DNA of 16,164 nt from an uncultured Opitutia bacterium. Its GTDB lineage: Bacteria > Verrucomicrobiota > Verrucomicrobiia > Opitutales > UBA953. The DNA lies in contig CAIPVK010000025.1 in the NCBI GenBank assembly GCA_903868455.1, positions 1 through 16,164 of the forward strand. The letters run 5' to 3'. Position 1 is the stretch's first letter; each line of letters opens with the position of its first letter. A program made the translations under genes and the position numbers. Below the pieces are notes generated by a model. The model made no database searches. It was not told the DNA's origin and was given only the letters and a program-made list of their open reading frames with translations. Positions 1-15,087 of this stretch are shown here, one piece after another.

Positions 1-77
1 GAGTCGAGCAGGTCGGCGCGGAGGCCGGCGGCAGCCGCCAGCAATGCGATAGGGAGGGCAATTCGCGTGCCTTTCAT
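1..77 (-). CDS. N-terminus of a predicted secreted protein (partial)
   Basis: An ATG at 77 opens a reading frame that runs off the window edge after about 25 codons. The translation begins MKGTRIALPIALLAAAAGLR and continues ADLLDS. This is a textbook Sec signal peptide: positive n-region (K2, R5), hydrophobic core at about 6-18, and an L-R-A site after which cleavage is likely at about residue 22. The protein is therefore probably exported. Nothing of the mature domain is visible, so no function can be given. The start lies 43 nt beyond the rpoC terminator stem, so the gene is probably transcribed separately. I see no convincing promoter or Shine-Dalgarno sequence in the short gap. It is too short and incomplete for certainty, but the signal-peptide pattern is unlikely by chance. 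Confidence 0.6.
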   Translation of the reverse strand, partial: MKGTRIALPIALLAAAAGLRADLLD

Positions 78-119
78 AGGTAGGGACTGATGCCACCCGC
101 CCGACAATCTGGCAAACAA

Positions 120-152
120 AAAGCCCCTTTTCCGGGTCGAAAAAGGGGCTTT
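120..152 (-). terminator. Intrinsic terminator of the rpoBC operon
   Basis: A perfect 12-bp inverted repeat (120-131 with 141-152) has a 9-nt loop at 132-140. Read on the minus strand, the GC-rich stem ends in GGGGCTTT and continues TTGTTTG, giving the U-rich tail of a Rho-independent terminator. It begins 16 nt after the rpoC stop codon. On the plus strand the stem is followed by GAATGG, so it works mainly for minus-strand transcripts. This is the only canonical hairpin-plus-U-tract terminator in the window. Confidence 0.93.
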
Positions 153-168
153 GAATGGCTGTTTTGCG

Positions 169-4494
<4,326 letters not shown>

Positions 4495-4526
4495 TGTGAG
4501 GGGTGTCTCGGGTTGGGTCCTGGGGC

Positions 4527-8375
<3,849 letters not shown>

Positions 8376-8414
8376 GGCGGGAAGGGCGTTGGGCGGGCGT
8401 TGGGAAATTGGGGT

Positions 8415-8479
8415 GCCCCGTGTGCGGACGGGGCGGCCGTTGGGGAATCAGCGGGGGGCGGGTCGGACCCGTGGGTCCG
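8415..8479 (-). promoter_or_regulatory. Tandem hairpins in the rplL-rpoB spacer (candidate attenuator or processing site)
   Basis: The 146-nt gap between rplL and rpoB holds two clear inverted repeats. One is at 8464-8470 with 8473-8479 (7-bp stem, minimal loop). The other is at 8415-8421 with 8428-8434 (7-bp stem, 6-nt loop). A third, less regular GC-rich fold (about 8481-8519) begins directly after the rplL stop. None has a U-tract, so a simple intrinsic terminator is unlikely. In E. coli the rplL-rpoB gap is known to contain an attenuator and an RNase III site that lower rpoBC relative to the ribosomal genes. The position here suggests the same role, but that is inference. Confidence 0.5.
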
Positions 8480-8521
8480 GCCGCGCCCCGCGTGCTCGCG
8501 CGCGCGGGGGCGCGCGGAAGG

Positions 8522-8905
8522 TCACTTGACCTCGACGGTGGCGCCGGCGGCCTTGAGCTTGGCCTCGATGTCCTTGGCCTCGTCCTTCGAGACGCCTTCC
8601 TTGACGGGCTTGGGCGCGCTCTCGACGAGGTCCTTGGCCTCCTTGAGGCCGAGGCCGGTGATGGCGCGGACCTCCTTGATGACGTTGATGGCCTGGGCGC
8701 CCTTGTCCTTGAGGATGACGTCGAAGGTCGTCTTCTCCTCGGCGGGGGCGGCGGCCTCGCCGGCGGCGCCGGCGGCCACGGCCACGACGGGCGCGGCGGC
8801 GGAGACGCCCCACTTGGCCTCGAGGTCCTTGACGAGGGCGGCGATGTCGATGACCGACTGGGCGCTCAGCCACTCGATGACTTGGTCCTTGGTGATGTTG
8901 CTCAT
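8522..8905 (-). CDS. rplL: 50S ribosomal protein L7/L12
   Basis: This 127-aa acidic stalk protein dimerises and binds L10 to recruit translational GTPases such as the EF-Tu encoded upstream. The N-terminal dimerisation domain spans about 1-30. It is followed by an Ala/Gly/Val-rich flexible hinge (about 36-55, including VAAGAAGEAAAPAEE). The globular C-terminal domain begins at FDVIL and contains the factor-binding helix around IKEVRAITGLGLKEAKDLVE. Length is normal for the family. It is the only gene in the block with a well-placed Shine-Dalgarno sequence, which fits the need for several L7/L12 copies per ribosome. It sits 147 nt after rplJ, a gap containing a hairpin and a G-rich (plus-strand) repeat. 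Confidence 0.98.
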   Translation of the reverse strand: MSNITKDQVIEWLSAQSVIDIAALVKDLEAKWGVSAAAPVVAVAAGAAGEAAAPAEEKTTFDVILKDKGAQAINVIKEVRAITGLGLKEAKDLVESAPKPVKEGVSKDEAKDIEAKLKAAGATVEVK

Positions 8906-8913
8906 GGTGTTGG

Positions 8914-8919
8914 TTCCTT
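8914..8919 (-). promoter_or_regulatory. Ribosome binding site of rplL
   Basis: On the minus strand AAGGAA lies 8 nt before the rplL ATG. It is the only strong, correctly spaced Shine-Dalgarno sequence among the protein genes from tuf to rpoC. A 5-bp hairpin (8931-8935 with 8940-8944) sits just upstream of it. The strong site is consistent with high L7/L12 output. Confidence 0.6.
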
Positions 8920-8986
8920 GAACGGATCGCGACCCGCGAGGGTCATTTGAGGGCCGGGGCCCCGATCCAGGGTTCGTTGGTGTGTT

Positions 8987-9005
8987 GGGTTGGGTTTGGG
9001 TTGGG
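8987..9005 (+). repeat. Four-tract G-rich repeat in the rplJ-rplL spacer (G-quadruplex motif on the template strand)
   Basis: Four GGG tracts at 8987-8989, 8992-8994, 8998-9000 and 9003-9005 are separated by TT, TTT and TT. This meets the standard G3+N1-7 quadruplex pattern. All genes here are on the minus strand, so the G-rich strand is the transcription template and the RNA is CCCAACC-type and G-free. The C-free stretch on the plus strand covers 8976-9007. Confidence 0.6.
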
Positions 9006-9019
9006 TTCCCCGCCCCGGC

Positions 9020-9036
9020 CGCGCCGACCTGGCGCG
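9020..9036 (-). promoter_or_regulatory. Stem-loop just downstream of rplJ
   Basis: A 6-bp GC-only inverted repeat (9020-9025 with 9031-9036) with a 5-nt loop begins 16 nt after the rplJ stop. There is no U-tract. It may protect the rplJ 3' end or modulate readthrough into rplL. The role is inferred from position only. Confidence 0.35.
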
Positions 9037-9052
9037 CCCGGGACGGAAAGGG

Positions 9053-9553
9053 TCAGGCGGCGGGCGCGCCGGCCTTCTCGGCCGCCTCGTTCTTGGCGAC
9101 GAGGATGCGGACGACCTGGGTCGCCGGCGTGGAGAGGAGGGCGAGGAGCTGGGCGCGGATGGCCTCCAGCGAGGGCAGCTTGGAGAGCGCGTCGACGTCC
9201 TTGGCGGTGAGCAGCTTGGAGTCGAGGACGCCGGCCTTCACCTCGAGCTTGGAGAAGTCCTTGAAGAACTTGACCAGGACCTTGGCGACGGCCGAGGGGT
9301 TGTCGCCGCCGGTCACGAGGGCGGTGTGGCCCGCGAGGTGGCCGGAGAGGTCGGGCAGGCCGGCCTGCTTGGCGGCGATGCCGAGGATGCTGTTCTTGAC
9401 CACGTGGTACTCGGCGCCGAGGGGGCGGAGCGAGGCGCGGATGTCGGTGGCGTCCTTCACGGTGACGCCCGTGAAGTTGGCGACCAGGAGGTACTTGGAC
9501 TTGGCGAGGTGACCGGCGACCTCGTCGACGAGGAATTGCTTTTCGGCGCGCAT
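9053..9553 (-). CDS. rplJ: 50S ribosomal protein L10
   Basis: L10 anchors L7/L12 dimers to 23S rRNA at the stalk base. The 166-aa product has the family's N-terminal RNA-binding domain, with YLLVANFTGVTVKDATDIR followed by VKNSILGIAAKQAGL. The C-terminal helix that binds L7/L12 is about residues 130-160 (LEAIRAQLLALL, then an Ala-rich tail). Length is typical. The ATG at 9553 gives MRAEKQFLVDEV, the usual L10 beginning. The rplA-rplJ gap is only 38 nt and C-rich, with no Shine-Dalgarno sequence. That is too short for the folded L10-binding leader that controls this gene in many bacteria. Confidence 0.97.
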   Translation of the reverse strand: MRAEKQFLVDEVAGHLAKSKYLLVANFTGVTVKDATDIRASLRPLGAEYHVVKNSILGIAAKQAGLPDLSGHLAGHTALVTGGDNPSAVAKVLVKFFKDFSKLEVKAGVLDSKLLTAKDVDALSKLPSLEAIRAQLLALLSTPATQVVRILVAKNEAAEKAGAPAA

Positions 9554-9591
9554 GGCGGTGGGTGCTGGGTGGGGTCTCGGGTGGGGCGGTG

Positions 9592-10296
9592 TCAGGCGGC
9601 GGGCGCGACGACGGCGCGCAGGTCGATGCGGACGCCGGGGCTCATGGTGGAGCTCAGGGTCACGGACTTGACGAAGCGGGGGCCGACGAAGCCGGCGGGC
9701 TGCGACTTGGCGAGGGCGCCGAGGGCGGCCTCGACGTTCTGGGCGAGCTTGTCGGCGGCGAAGGACTTCTTGCCCACGACGATCACGACGTTGGCGGTCT
9801 TATCCATCTTGAACTCGACGCGGCCGGCCTTGACCTCGGCGATGGTGCGGGGGATGTCGTCGGAGACGGTGCCCGACTTGGGGTTGGGCATGAGGCCGCG
9901 GGGGCCGAGCACGCGGGCGACCTTGCGGACGTCCTTCATCGCGGGCGTGGTGGAGACGGCGACGTCGAAGTCCATCCAGCCGCCGAGGACCTTGTCGATG
10001 AGGTCGTTGAGGCCGGCCGCGTCGGCGCCGGCGTCGAGGGCCTGCTTGGGGTTCTCGGTGAAGACGATGACGCGGATCTTCTTGCCCGAGCCGTTGGGCA
10101 GGGAGACCGTGCCGCGGACCATCTGGTCCGACTGCTTGGGGTCGACGCCCAGGCAGGCCGAGATCTCGACGGTCTCGTCGAACTTGGCCGAGGGCATCTT
10201 CTTGAGGATCTCGGTCGCGGCGGCGACGGAGTGGGCCTGCGCGAGGTCGGCCACCTTGGCGGCGGCGACGTAGCGCTTGGAGGGATTGCGGTTCAT
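9592..10296 (-). CDS. rplA: 50S ribosomal protein L1
   Basis: L1 forms the mobile L1 stalk of the large subunit, which guides E-site tRNA release, and represses its own operon in many bacteria. The 234-aa product contains the L1 signature VLGPRGLMPNPKSGTV at about residues 130-145. The RNA-binding face continues with AGRVEFKMDKTANV, and the C-terminus has VKSVTLSSTMSPGVRID. Length matches the family (about 230). The start MNRNPSKRYV is followed by normal L1 sequence. A possible AGGAG lies 13 nt upstream (10310-10314), longer than optimal. The gap to rplK is 64 nt and contains a TTGGG-type plus-strand repeat. Confidence 0.97.
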   Translation of the reverse strand: MNRNPSKRYVAAAKVADLAQAHSVAAATEILKKMPSAKFDETVEISACLGVDPKQSDQMVRGTVSLPNGSGKKIRVIVFTENPKQALDAGADAAGLNDLIDKVLGGWMDFDVAVSTTPAMKDVRKVARVLGPRGLMPNPKSGTVSDDIPRTIAEVKAGRVEFKMDKTANVVIVVGKKSFAADKLAQNVEAALGALAKSQPAGFVGPRFVKSVTLSSTMSPGVRIDLRAVVAPAA

Positions 10297-10323
10297 GGCG
10301 ACTTGGGGTCTCCTGCGGGTAGC

Positions 10324-10352
10324 AGTGTTGGGTTTGGGTTGGGTTGGAAAGG
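10324..10352 (+). repeat. C-free GGG-tract repeat in the rplK-rplA spacer
   Basis: Twenty-nine plus-strand bases contain no C and include GGG tracts at 10330-10332, 10336-10338 and 10341-10343, then GG at 10346. The corresponding RNA is G-free with repeated CCCAACC units. It resembles the element at 8987-9005 but lacks a fourth GGG at close spacing, so a three-tetrad quadruplex is less certain. Confidence 0.45.
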
Positions 10353-10360
10353 CGGGGCGC

Positions 10361-10786
10361 TCAGCCGACGACCTCGATGCCCATCGAGCGGGCGGTGCCC
10401 TCGATCATGCGGGCGGCCTGCGCGGGGTCGGCGGCGTTGAGGTCCTTCTTCTTGAGCTCGACGATCTCGAGGATCTGCTTGCGCGTCACCTTGCCGACCT
10501 TGTCGCGGTTGGGGACGGCGGCGCCGGACTCGACCTTGGCGGCCTTCTTGAGGAGCACCGAGGCGGGGGGCGACTTGAGGATGAAGGTGAAGGACTTGTC
10601 CTGGAAGACGGAGATGATGACCGGGAGGATCAGGCCGGCCTGGTCCTTGGTGCGGGCGTTGAACTCCTTGCAGAACGCCATGATGTTGACGCCCTTCGCG
10701 CCGAGCGCGGGGCCGACGGGAGGGGCGGGGTTGGCGGCTCCGGCGGGAAGCTGGAGCCTGATTTCGCCGACGACTTTCTTGGCCAT
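10361..10786 (-). CDS. rplK: 50S ribosomal protein L11
   Basis: L11 is part of the GTPase-associated centre and is needed for RelA-dependent stringent signalling. The 141-aa product is standard in length. Its N-terminal domain holds the proline-rich motif with PPVGPALGAKGVNIMAFCKEF (about 22-42), the region that binds thiostrepton-type antibiotics together with 23S rRNA. The C-terminal RNA-binding domain ends with AARMIEGTARSMGIEVVG, the conserved L11 terminus. The ATG at 10786 gives MAKKVVGEIRLQ, the usual start. It lies 32 nt after nusG with no Shine-Dalgarno sequence, after a C/A-rich leader. Confidence 0.98.
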   Translation of the reverse strand: MAKKVVGEIRLQLPAGAANPAPPVGPALGAKGVNIMAFCKEFNARTKDQAGLILPVIISVFQDKSFTFILKSPPASVLLKKAAKVESGAAVPNRDKVGKVTRKQILEIVELKKKDLNAADPAQAARMIEGTARSMGIEVVG

Positions 10787-10818
10787 GGTGGTTTAAGCGG
10801 TGGGTTGGGTGAAGGGGA

Positions 10819-11409
10819 TCAGGAACGGTCGTCGCGCTCGACCTGCCAGAACTCGAGCTCGACGGGGGTGGGGCGGCCGAAGATGTCGACCGAGACCTGC
10901 AGCTTGCCGTGGTTGACGTCGGCGCTGTCGACGGTGCCGGAGAGGTTCATCATCGGGCCGTCGGTGATCTTGACGCGCTCGCCGACGGCGAAGGTCATCT
11001 TGGGGAGGACCTTGTTCTGGTTCTCCTCGACCTGCTCGAGGATGGAGCGGATCTCGGCCTCCTTGAGGGCGACGGGGTTGTCGCCGCCGATCAGGCCCAT
11101 CACGCCGTCGAGCTGGCGGAGGAAGCTCCAGGTGTACTCGTCGAGCTCGCCGTCGGCGGTGCCGAGGCGGGCGCGGAGGAAGAGGTAGCTCGGGTAGAGC
11201 TTCTGCTTGGTCTGGCGCTCCTTGCGGTTGCGCGTCTCCTTGACCGTGCGCTCGGGCATGAGCACCTGCTCGATGGAGCCGCGGATGGCGTCGTCCGTGG
11301 CCATGGCGCGCTCGATGTTGCGCTTAACCTTCGCCTCGTTGTTGGAGAAGGTCTGGAGCGTGTACCAGAGGGGCTGGTGGGAGACGGGCGGGCGGGTGCT
11401 TTCGGACAT
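10819..11409 (-). CDS. nusG: Transcription termination/antitermination factor NusG
   Basis: NusG binds the RNA polymerase clamp through its N-terminal domain and links it to Rho or ribosomal S10 through its KOW domain. The 196-aa product begins MSESTRPPVS, with a short disordered lead. The NGN domain starts at WYTLQTFSNNEAKVKRNIER and runs through KLYPSYLFLRARL to about residue 115. The KOW domain spans about 140-196 (FAVGERVKITDGPMMNLSGTV to the terminal VELEFWQVERDD). I chose the ATG at 11409 because the frame stays open upstream but there overlaps secE and has no NusG homology. It is 14 nt after secE. The leader is nearly all C and G in RNA and has no Shine-Dalgarno sequence. Confidence 0.97.
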   Translation of the reverse strand: MSESTRPPVSHQPLWYTLQTFSNNEAKVKRNIERAMATDDAIRGSIEQVLMPERTVKETRNRKERQTKQKLYPSYLFLRARLGTADGELDEYTWSFLRQLDGVMGLIGGDNPVALKEAEIRSILEQVEENQNKVLPKMTFAVGERVKITDGPMMNLSGTVDSADVNHGKLQVSVDIFGRPTPVELEFWQVERDDRS

Positions 11410-11423
11410 GGGGGCGGGGGCGC

Positions 11424-11630
11424 TCAGCGGACGAGGGAGGTCGCGAACTGGACCAGGCCGGAGAGCGAGAGGTCGCACAGGACGACCACGACGCCGGCGA
11501 GGGCGACGAGGCCGATGACGACCAGGGTGGAATGCGCCAGCTCCTTGCCCGTCGGCCACGAGGCCTTGACGAAGACCTCGTTGAGGGTCTCGTTCCAGAG
11601 GGCTCGCAGGTTGCCGAGGAATCGGAGCAT
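11424..11630 (-). CDS. secE: Preprotein translocase subunit SecE
   Basis: SecE is the small clamp subunit that stabilises SecY in the plasma membrane. The 68-aa product is the short, single-span form typical of most bacteria, unlike the three-span E. coli form. It has an amphipathic N-terminal helix with the conserved EVFVKASWPTGKEL motif (about 18-31), then one transmembrane segment (about 35-55, rich in V, L, I and A). The gene lies between tRNA-Trp (16-nt gap) and nusG (14-nt gap), the usual secE-nusG pairing. No Shine-Dalgarno sequence precedes the ATG. Its translation therefore starts almost directly at the tRNA 3' end, so tRNA processing would leave a very short leader. Confidence 0.95.
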   Translation of the reverse strand: MLRFLGNLRALWNETLNEVFVKASWPTGKELAHSTLVVIGLVALAGVVVVLCDLSLSGLVQFATSLVR

Positions 11631-11646
11631 GTCGCGTGGGTGAGGG

Positions 11647-11722
11647 TGGCAGGACGGGTGGGAGTCGAACCCACAACCAACGGTTTTGGAGACCGCTACT
11701 CTGCCAATTGAGCTACCGTCCT
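11647..11722 (-). tRNA. tRNA-Trp (anticodon CCA)
   Basis: The cloverleaf is complete on the minus strand. A perfect 7-bp acceptor pairs AGGACGG (11716-11722) with CCGTCCT (11651-11657). The D-loop contains TAGCTCAATTGGCAGAG, and a 5-bp anticodon stem closes the loop CTCCAAA with anticodon CCA. The T-arm contains GGTTCGACTCC. The discriminator is G, and the CCA end is encoded (11647-11649). It lies between tuf and secE, as a tRNA-Trp often does in bacteria, and is probably excised from a polycistronic transcript. Confidence 0.97.
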
Positions 11723-11744
11723 AGTCGGGGGAGGGGGAAGCGAC

Positions 11745-11779
11745 GGTGCCGCAAGGGCCCTTCCGGGCCCCGCGGCACC
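11745..11779 (-). promoter_or_regulatory. Strong GC hairpin between tuf and tRNA-Trp
   Basis: An 8-bp outer stem (11745-11752 with 11772-11779) and a 6-bp inner stem (11755-11760 with 11765-11770) are separated by a small internal loop and capped by a GGAA, GNRA-type tetraloop in RNA. It starts 24 nt after the tuf stop and ends 22 nt before the tRNA-Trp 5' end. The RNA after it is C/T-rich rather than a U-tract, so it may be a weak or partial terminator, a 3'-stabilising structure for tuf mRNA or a processing site. No promoter fits between it and tRNA-Trp, which argues for readthrough. Confidence 0.6.
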
Positions 11780-11803
11780 CCGCGGTTGGGTGTCAGGCGA
11801 GGG

Positions 11804-12991
<1,188 letters not shown>

Positions 12992-12999
12992 GTTCGTGC

Positions 13000-13045
13000 G
13001 GTTGGGTTGGAGGGTTGGGTGGTGGTGTGGTGGAAGGTGGTGTTT
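13000..13045 (-). promoter_or_regulatory. G-free tuf leader with CCCAACC-type repeats
   Basis: Forty-six consecutive bases of the RNA between tRNA-Thr and tuf contain no G (no C on the plus strand). They are made of CCACC, CCCAACC and CCAACC units. The leader should be unstructured. It could be a ribosome/S1 landing site replacing Shine-Dalgarno pairing. C-rich, G-poor RNA is also what Rho prefers. The template strand carries GGG tracts at 13004-13006, 13012-13014 and 13017-13019. Function is inferred; the composition is directly visible. Confidence 0.5.
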
Positions 13046-13049
13046 CGAG

Positions 13050-13125
<76 letters not shown>

Positions 13126-13146
13126 GACCTGCCCGAAGGAAGGGGG

Positions 13147-13175
13147 TTGATGAGGCTTGGGCCGAGCACCGTCAA
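13147..13175 (-). promoter_or_regulatory. Sigma70-type promoter of the tRNA-Thr/tuf operon
   Basis: On the minus strand a TTGACG -35 box (13170-13175) is followed by exactly 17 nt and a CATCAA -10 box (13147-13152, three of six matches to consensus). An A-rich run (CAAAAAAG, about 13178-13185) sits just upstream of the -35 box and resembles an UP element. The GCGCTTGAC context is typical of strong stable-RNA promoters. The start site would fall near 13140, about 15 nt before tRNA-Thr. Confidence 0.7.
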
Positions 13176-13227
13176 GCGCTTTTTTGACCGAGATTTCACA
13201 GGTCGGTCCCGACCGGCGGAGACCGCG

Positions 13228-13938
13228 CTAAGGACCAATCTCGACCCGGTAGGCCCCCGGGGGGAGCCAGGTCGTCCAAGGCTGACGGGCGGCCCAGCGC
13301 ATCAGGGCCTGATCTTGGCCCGCATTACCCGTCGCCGTGAGCAAAACCGGCGGGGCCTGAAGCCCGAAGGCGTCGATACCAAGACCGAGCACGGGGAGCG
13401 ATTTATTTCCTAAGTCATTTTCCAACAATGATTTGAATTCTTCATCCGACTCCAGGCTTCGCTCGATCACCCACCGACCATCCAAGGATGTGGCGCGGAA
13501 CAGGGGAGCACGGGCGGGGGGGAGGGATCGGGGAATGCCCTGCCCCAGGGTCTCGAGCGGCTGGGTCAATTCGGGCAGGACCTCGGGACGGAAGCCCGCG
13601 GGCTGCCCGGCCTCGGCGGCGAGAGGGAGGCGCAGGGCGCCCCCGGGCGGCGACCGGAGATCCGGGGGGACGGGGGGAAAGGGAGTGGCCTCGGGCACGG
13701 CTCCCTCCCCTGCCCCGACGGACGCGAGGATCGGAGGGAGGACGAGCAGGGCGGGGTCGGCCAGCTGGGCGCGGTCGAAAAGGGGCGAGTCGGGGGTGAG
13801 GAGGCGGACCGACGGGTGCGGGTCGGCGGGCGCGGCCGGGGCGTCCACTCCCGGGGTCAGCAGCGCCATCCCCAGCGCCCCGACGAGGACGGCGAGCCAG
13901 GCGAGGCGACGGGGGCCCAGGCGGGAGGGGACGGGCAT
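13228..13938 (-). CDS. Membrane-anchored Pro/Ala-rich protein of unknown function, coupled to the HtrA protease gene
   Basis: I do not recognise the family. The 236-aa product has a basic N-terminus (R6, R10, R11), one hydrophobic segment (about 12-28) and a long Pro/Ala-rich, low-complexity spacer (about 30-145). A more ordered C-terminal part starts at LFRATSLDGRWVIERSLES. The last third (PPVLLTATGNAGQDQALMRW, then WLPPGAYRVEIG) loosely recalls TonB-type C-terminal domains, and anchor-linker-domain is a TonB-like architecture, but this is a weak inference. It starts 4 nt after the htrA stop, so translational coupling and a shared envelope role are likely. Codons 165-179 are strikingly A/T-ending in an otherwise GC3-rich gene. 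It could be an envelope adaptor or a lineage-specific protein. Confidence 0.75.
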   Translation of the reverse strand: MPVPSRLGPRRLAWLAVLVGALGMALLTPGVDAPAAPADPHPSVRLLTPDSPLFDRAQLADPALLVLPPILASVGAGEGAVPEATPFPPVPPDLRSPPGGALRLPLAAEAGQPAGFRPEVLPELTQPLETLGQGIPRSLPPARAPLFRATSLDGRWVIERSLESDEEFKSLLENDLGNKSLPVLGLGIDAFGLQAPPVLLTATGNAGQDQALMRWAARQPWTTWLPPGAYRVEIGP

Positions 13939-13942
13939 CGGC

Positions 13943-15049
13943 TCAGTAGCCCTTCGGCCGCTCGGAGACCGGCACGCGCAGGGAGAGCGCCTTGCCGTCG
14001 CGCACGAGGGAGAAGGAGGCCTGGGTGCCGGGCCGGAGGCCGGAGATGATGAGGCGGAGGTCGCTCCAGCCCGAGGGCTGGAAGCCGTTGACGGCGGTGA
14101 CGAGGTCGCCCTCGCGCAGGCCGCCCTTCTGGGCGGGGGAGCCGGGCTCGACCTGGATGATGCGGCAGGCCTGGCCGCGCGCGACGCCGGCGGCGACGGC
14201 CTCGGCGAAGGGGACGTCCTCGCCGGTCGCGCCGATGTAGCCGCGCACCACCTCCCCGCGCTCGATGAGGGACTCGGCGATGAAGCGCGCGAGGTTGCCC
14301 GAGACGGCGTAGCCGATGCCCGCGCCGTCGGCGCGCACGGCCGTGTTGATGCCGACCAGCCGACCCTCGGCGTCGACGAGCGCGCCGCCGGAGTTGCCGG
14401 GGTTGATCGGGGCGCTGGTCTGGATGAAGTCCTGGTAGTCGGGGCCGCCGCGCAGGGAGAGGTTGTTGCGGCCGAGGCCGGAGACGATGCCCGAGGAGAC
14501 GCTCAGGCCGACGTCCAGCGGGTTGCCGACCGCGAAGACGGCGTCGCCGACGCGCAGCTGGTCGCTGTCGGAGAAGCGCAGGTGCGGCAGGTCCTTGGCG
14601 TCGACCTTGACCACGGCGATGTCGGTGCGCGGGTCCGAGCCGACCAGCGTCCCGCGCAGGTCGCGTCCGTCGGCGAACTGCACCATGGCGACGCGCGAGA
14701 CGACCTGGCCCTGGGCGGTGACGACGTGGTGGTTGGTCAGGATGTAGCCCGAGGGGTGGATGACGACGCCCGAGCCCAGGGCGATGGGGACGAGGAACTT
14801 GCCCGTCGAGGGGTCGCGGCGCACGAGCCGGGGGTTGGGCACGGGCACGCGGCGGAGGTCGCCCTCGCCGACCTCGAGGGCGAGGCGGACGCTGACCACC
14901 GCGGGCGTGACGCGGGCGAGCATGTCGGCGTGGCTCGCGCCGGGGCGCGCGCGGTCGAGGGGGCGCGTGTCGACGGCCAGGGGGACCCGCTCGCCGGCGG
15001 CGAGCGTCCCGGCGAGCAGCGCGAGGGCGAGGAGGCGGGCGGGGAGCAT
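13943..15049 (-). CDS. HtrA/Deg-family periplasmic serine protease with one PDZ domain
   Basis: This is a trypsin-fold protease of envelope protein quality control, 368 aa. The N-terminus (MLPARLLALALLAGTLAAG) is a signal peptide, with likely cleavage near residue 18. The catalytic triad is visible: His108 in YILTNHHVV, Asp143 in RTDIAVVKVD and Ser220 in PINPGNSGGALVD. A GSGVVIHPSG strand precedes the His, as in DegP/DegQ/DegS. One PDZ domain follows (about 265-360, with PGSPAQKGGLREGDLVTAVNG), so it is shorter than two-PDZ DegP and closer to DegS or short Deg proteins in layout. There is no lipobox. Whether it stays membrane-tethered is uncertain. It lies 38 nt after smc and 4 nt before the anchored hypothetical protein. 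I give no gene symbol because deg paralogues cannot be told apart here. Confidence 0.93.
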   Translation of the reverse strand: MLPARLLALALLAGTLAAGERVPLAVDTRPLDRARPGASHADMLARVTPAVVSVRLALEVGEGDLRRVPVPNPRLVRRDPSTGKFLVPIALGSGVVIHPSGYILTNHHVVTAQGQVVSRVAMVQFADGRDLRGTLVGSDPRTDIAVVKVDAKDLPHLRFSDSDQLRVGDAVFAVGNPLDVGLSVSSGIVSGLGRNNLSLRGGPDYQDFIQTSAPINPGNSGGALVDAEGRLVGINTAVRADGAGIGYAVSGNLARFIAESLIERGEVVRGYIGATGEDVPFAEAVAAGVARGQACRIIQVEPGSPAQKGGLREGDLVTAVNGFQPSGWSDLRLIISGLRPGTQASFSLVRDGKALSLRVPVSERPKGY

Positions 15050-15087
15050 GGACCCACCCTACCCCGCCCCGCGCGGGAGGCAAGCGG

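Noticed and set aside
8955..8964. CGGGGCCCCG self-complementary decamer in the rplJ-rplL spacer
   Set aside because: Short perfect palindromes are expected often at this GC content, and there is no loop or second copy to support a binding site.
11410..11676. Upstream start for NusG giving a 285-aa protein
   Set aside because: The added part overlaps secE and the tRNA-Trp region out of frame and has no NusG-like sequence.
13201..13214. Palindrome downstream of the hypothetical gene as a terminator
   Set aside because: The stem is short and has no U-tract in the minus direction. It is close to the A-rich element of the next promoter and is not convincing as a terminator.
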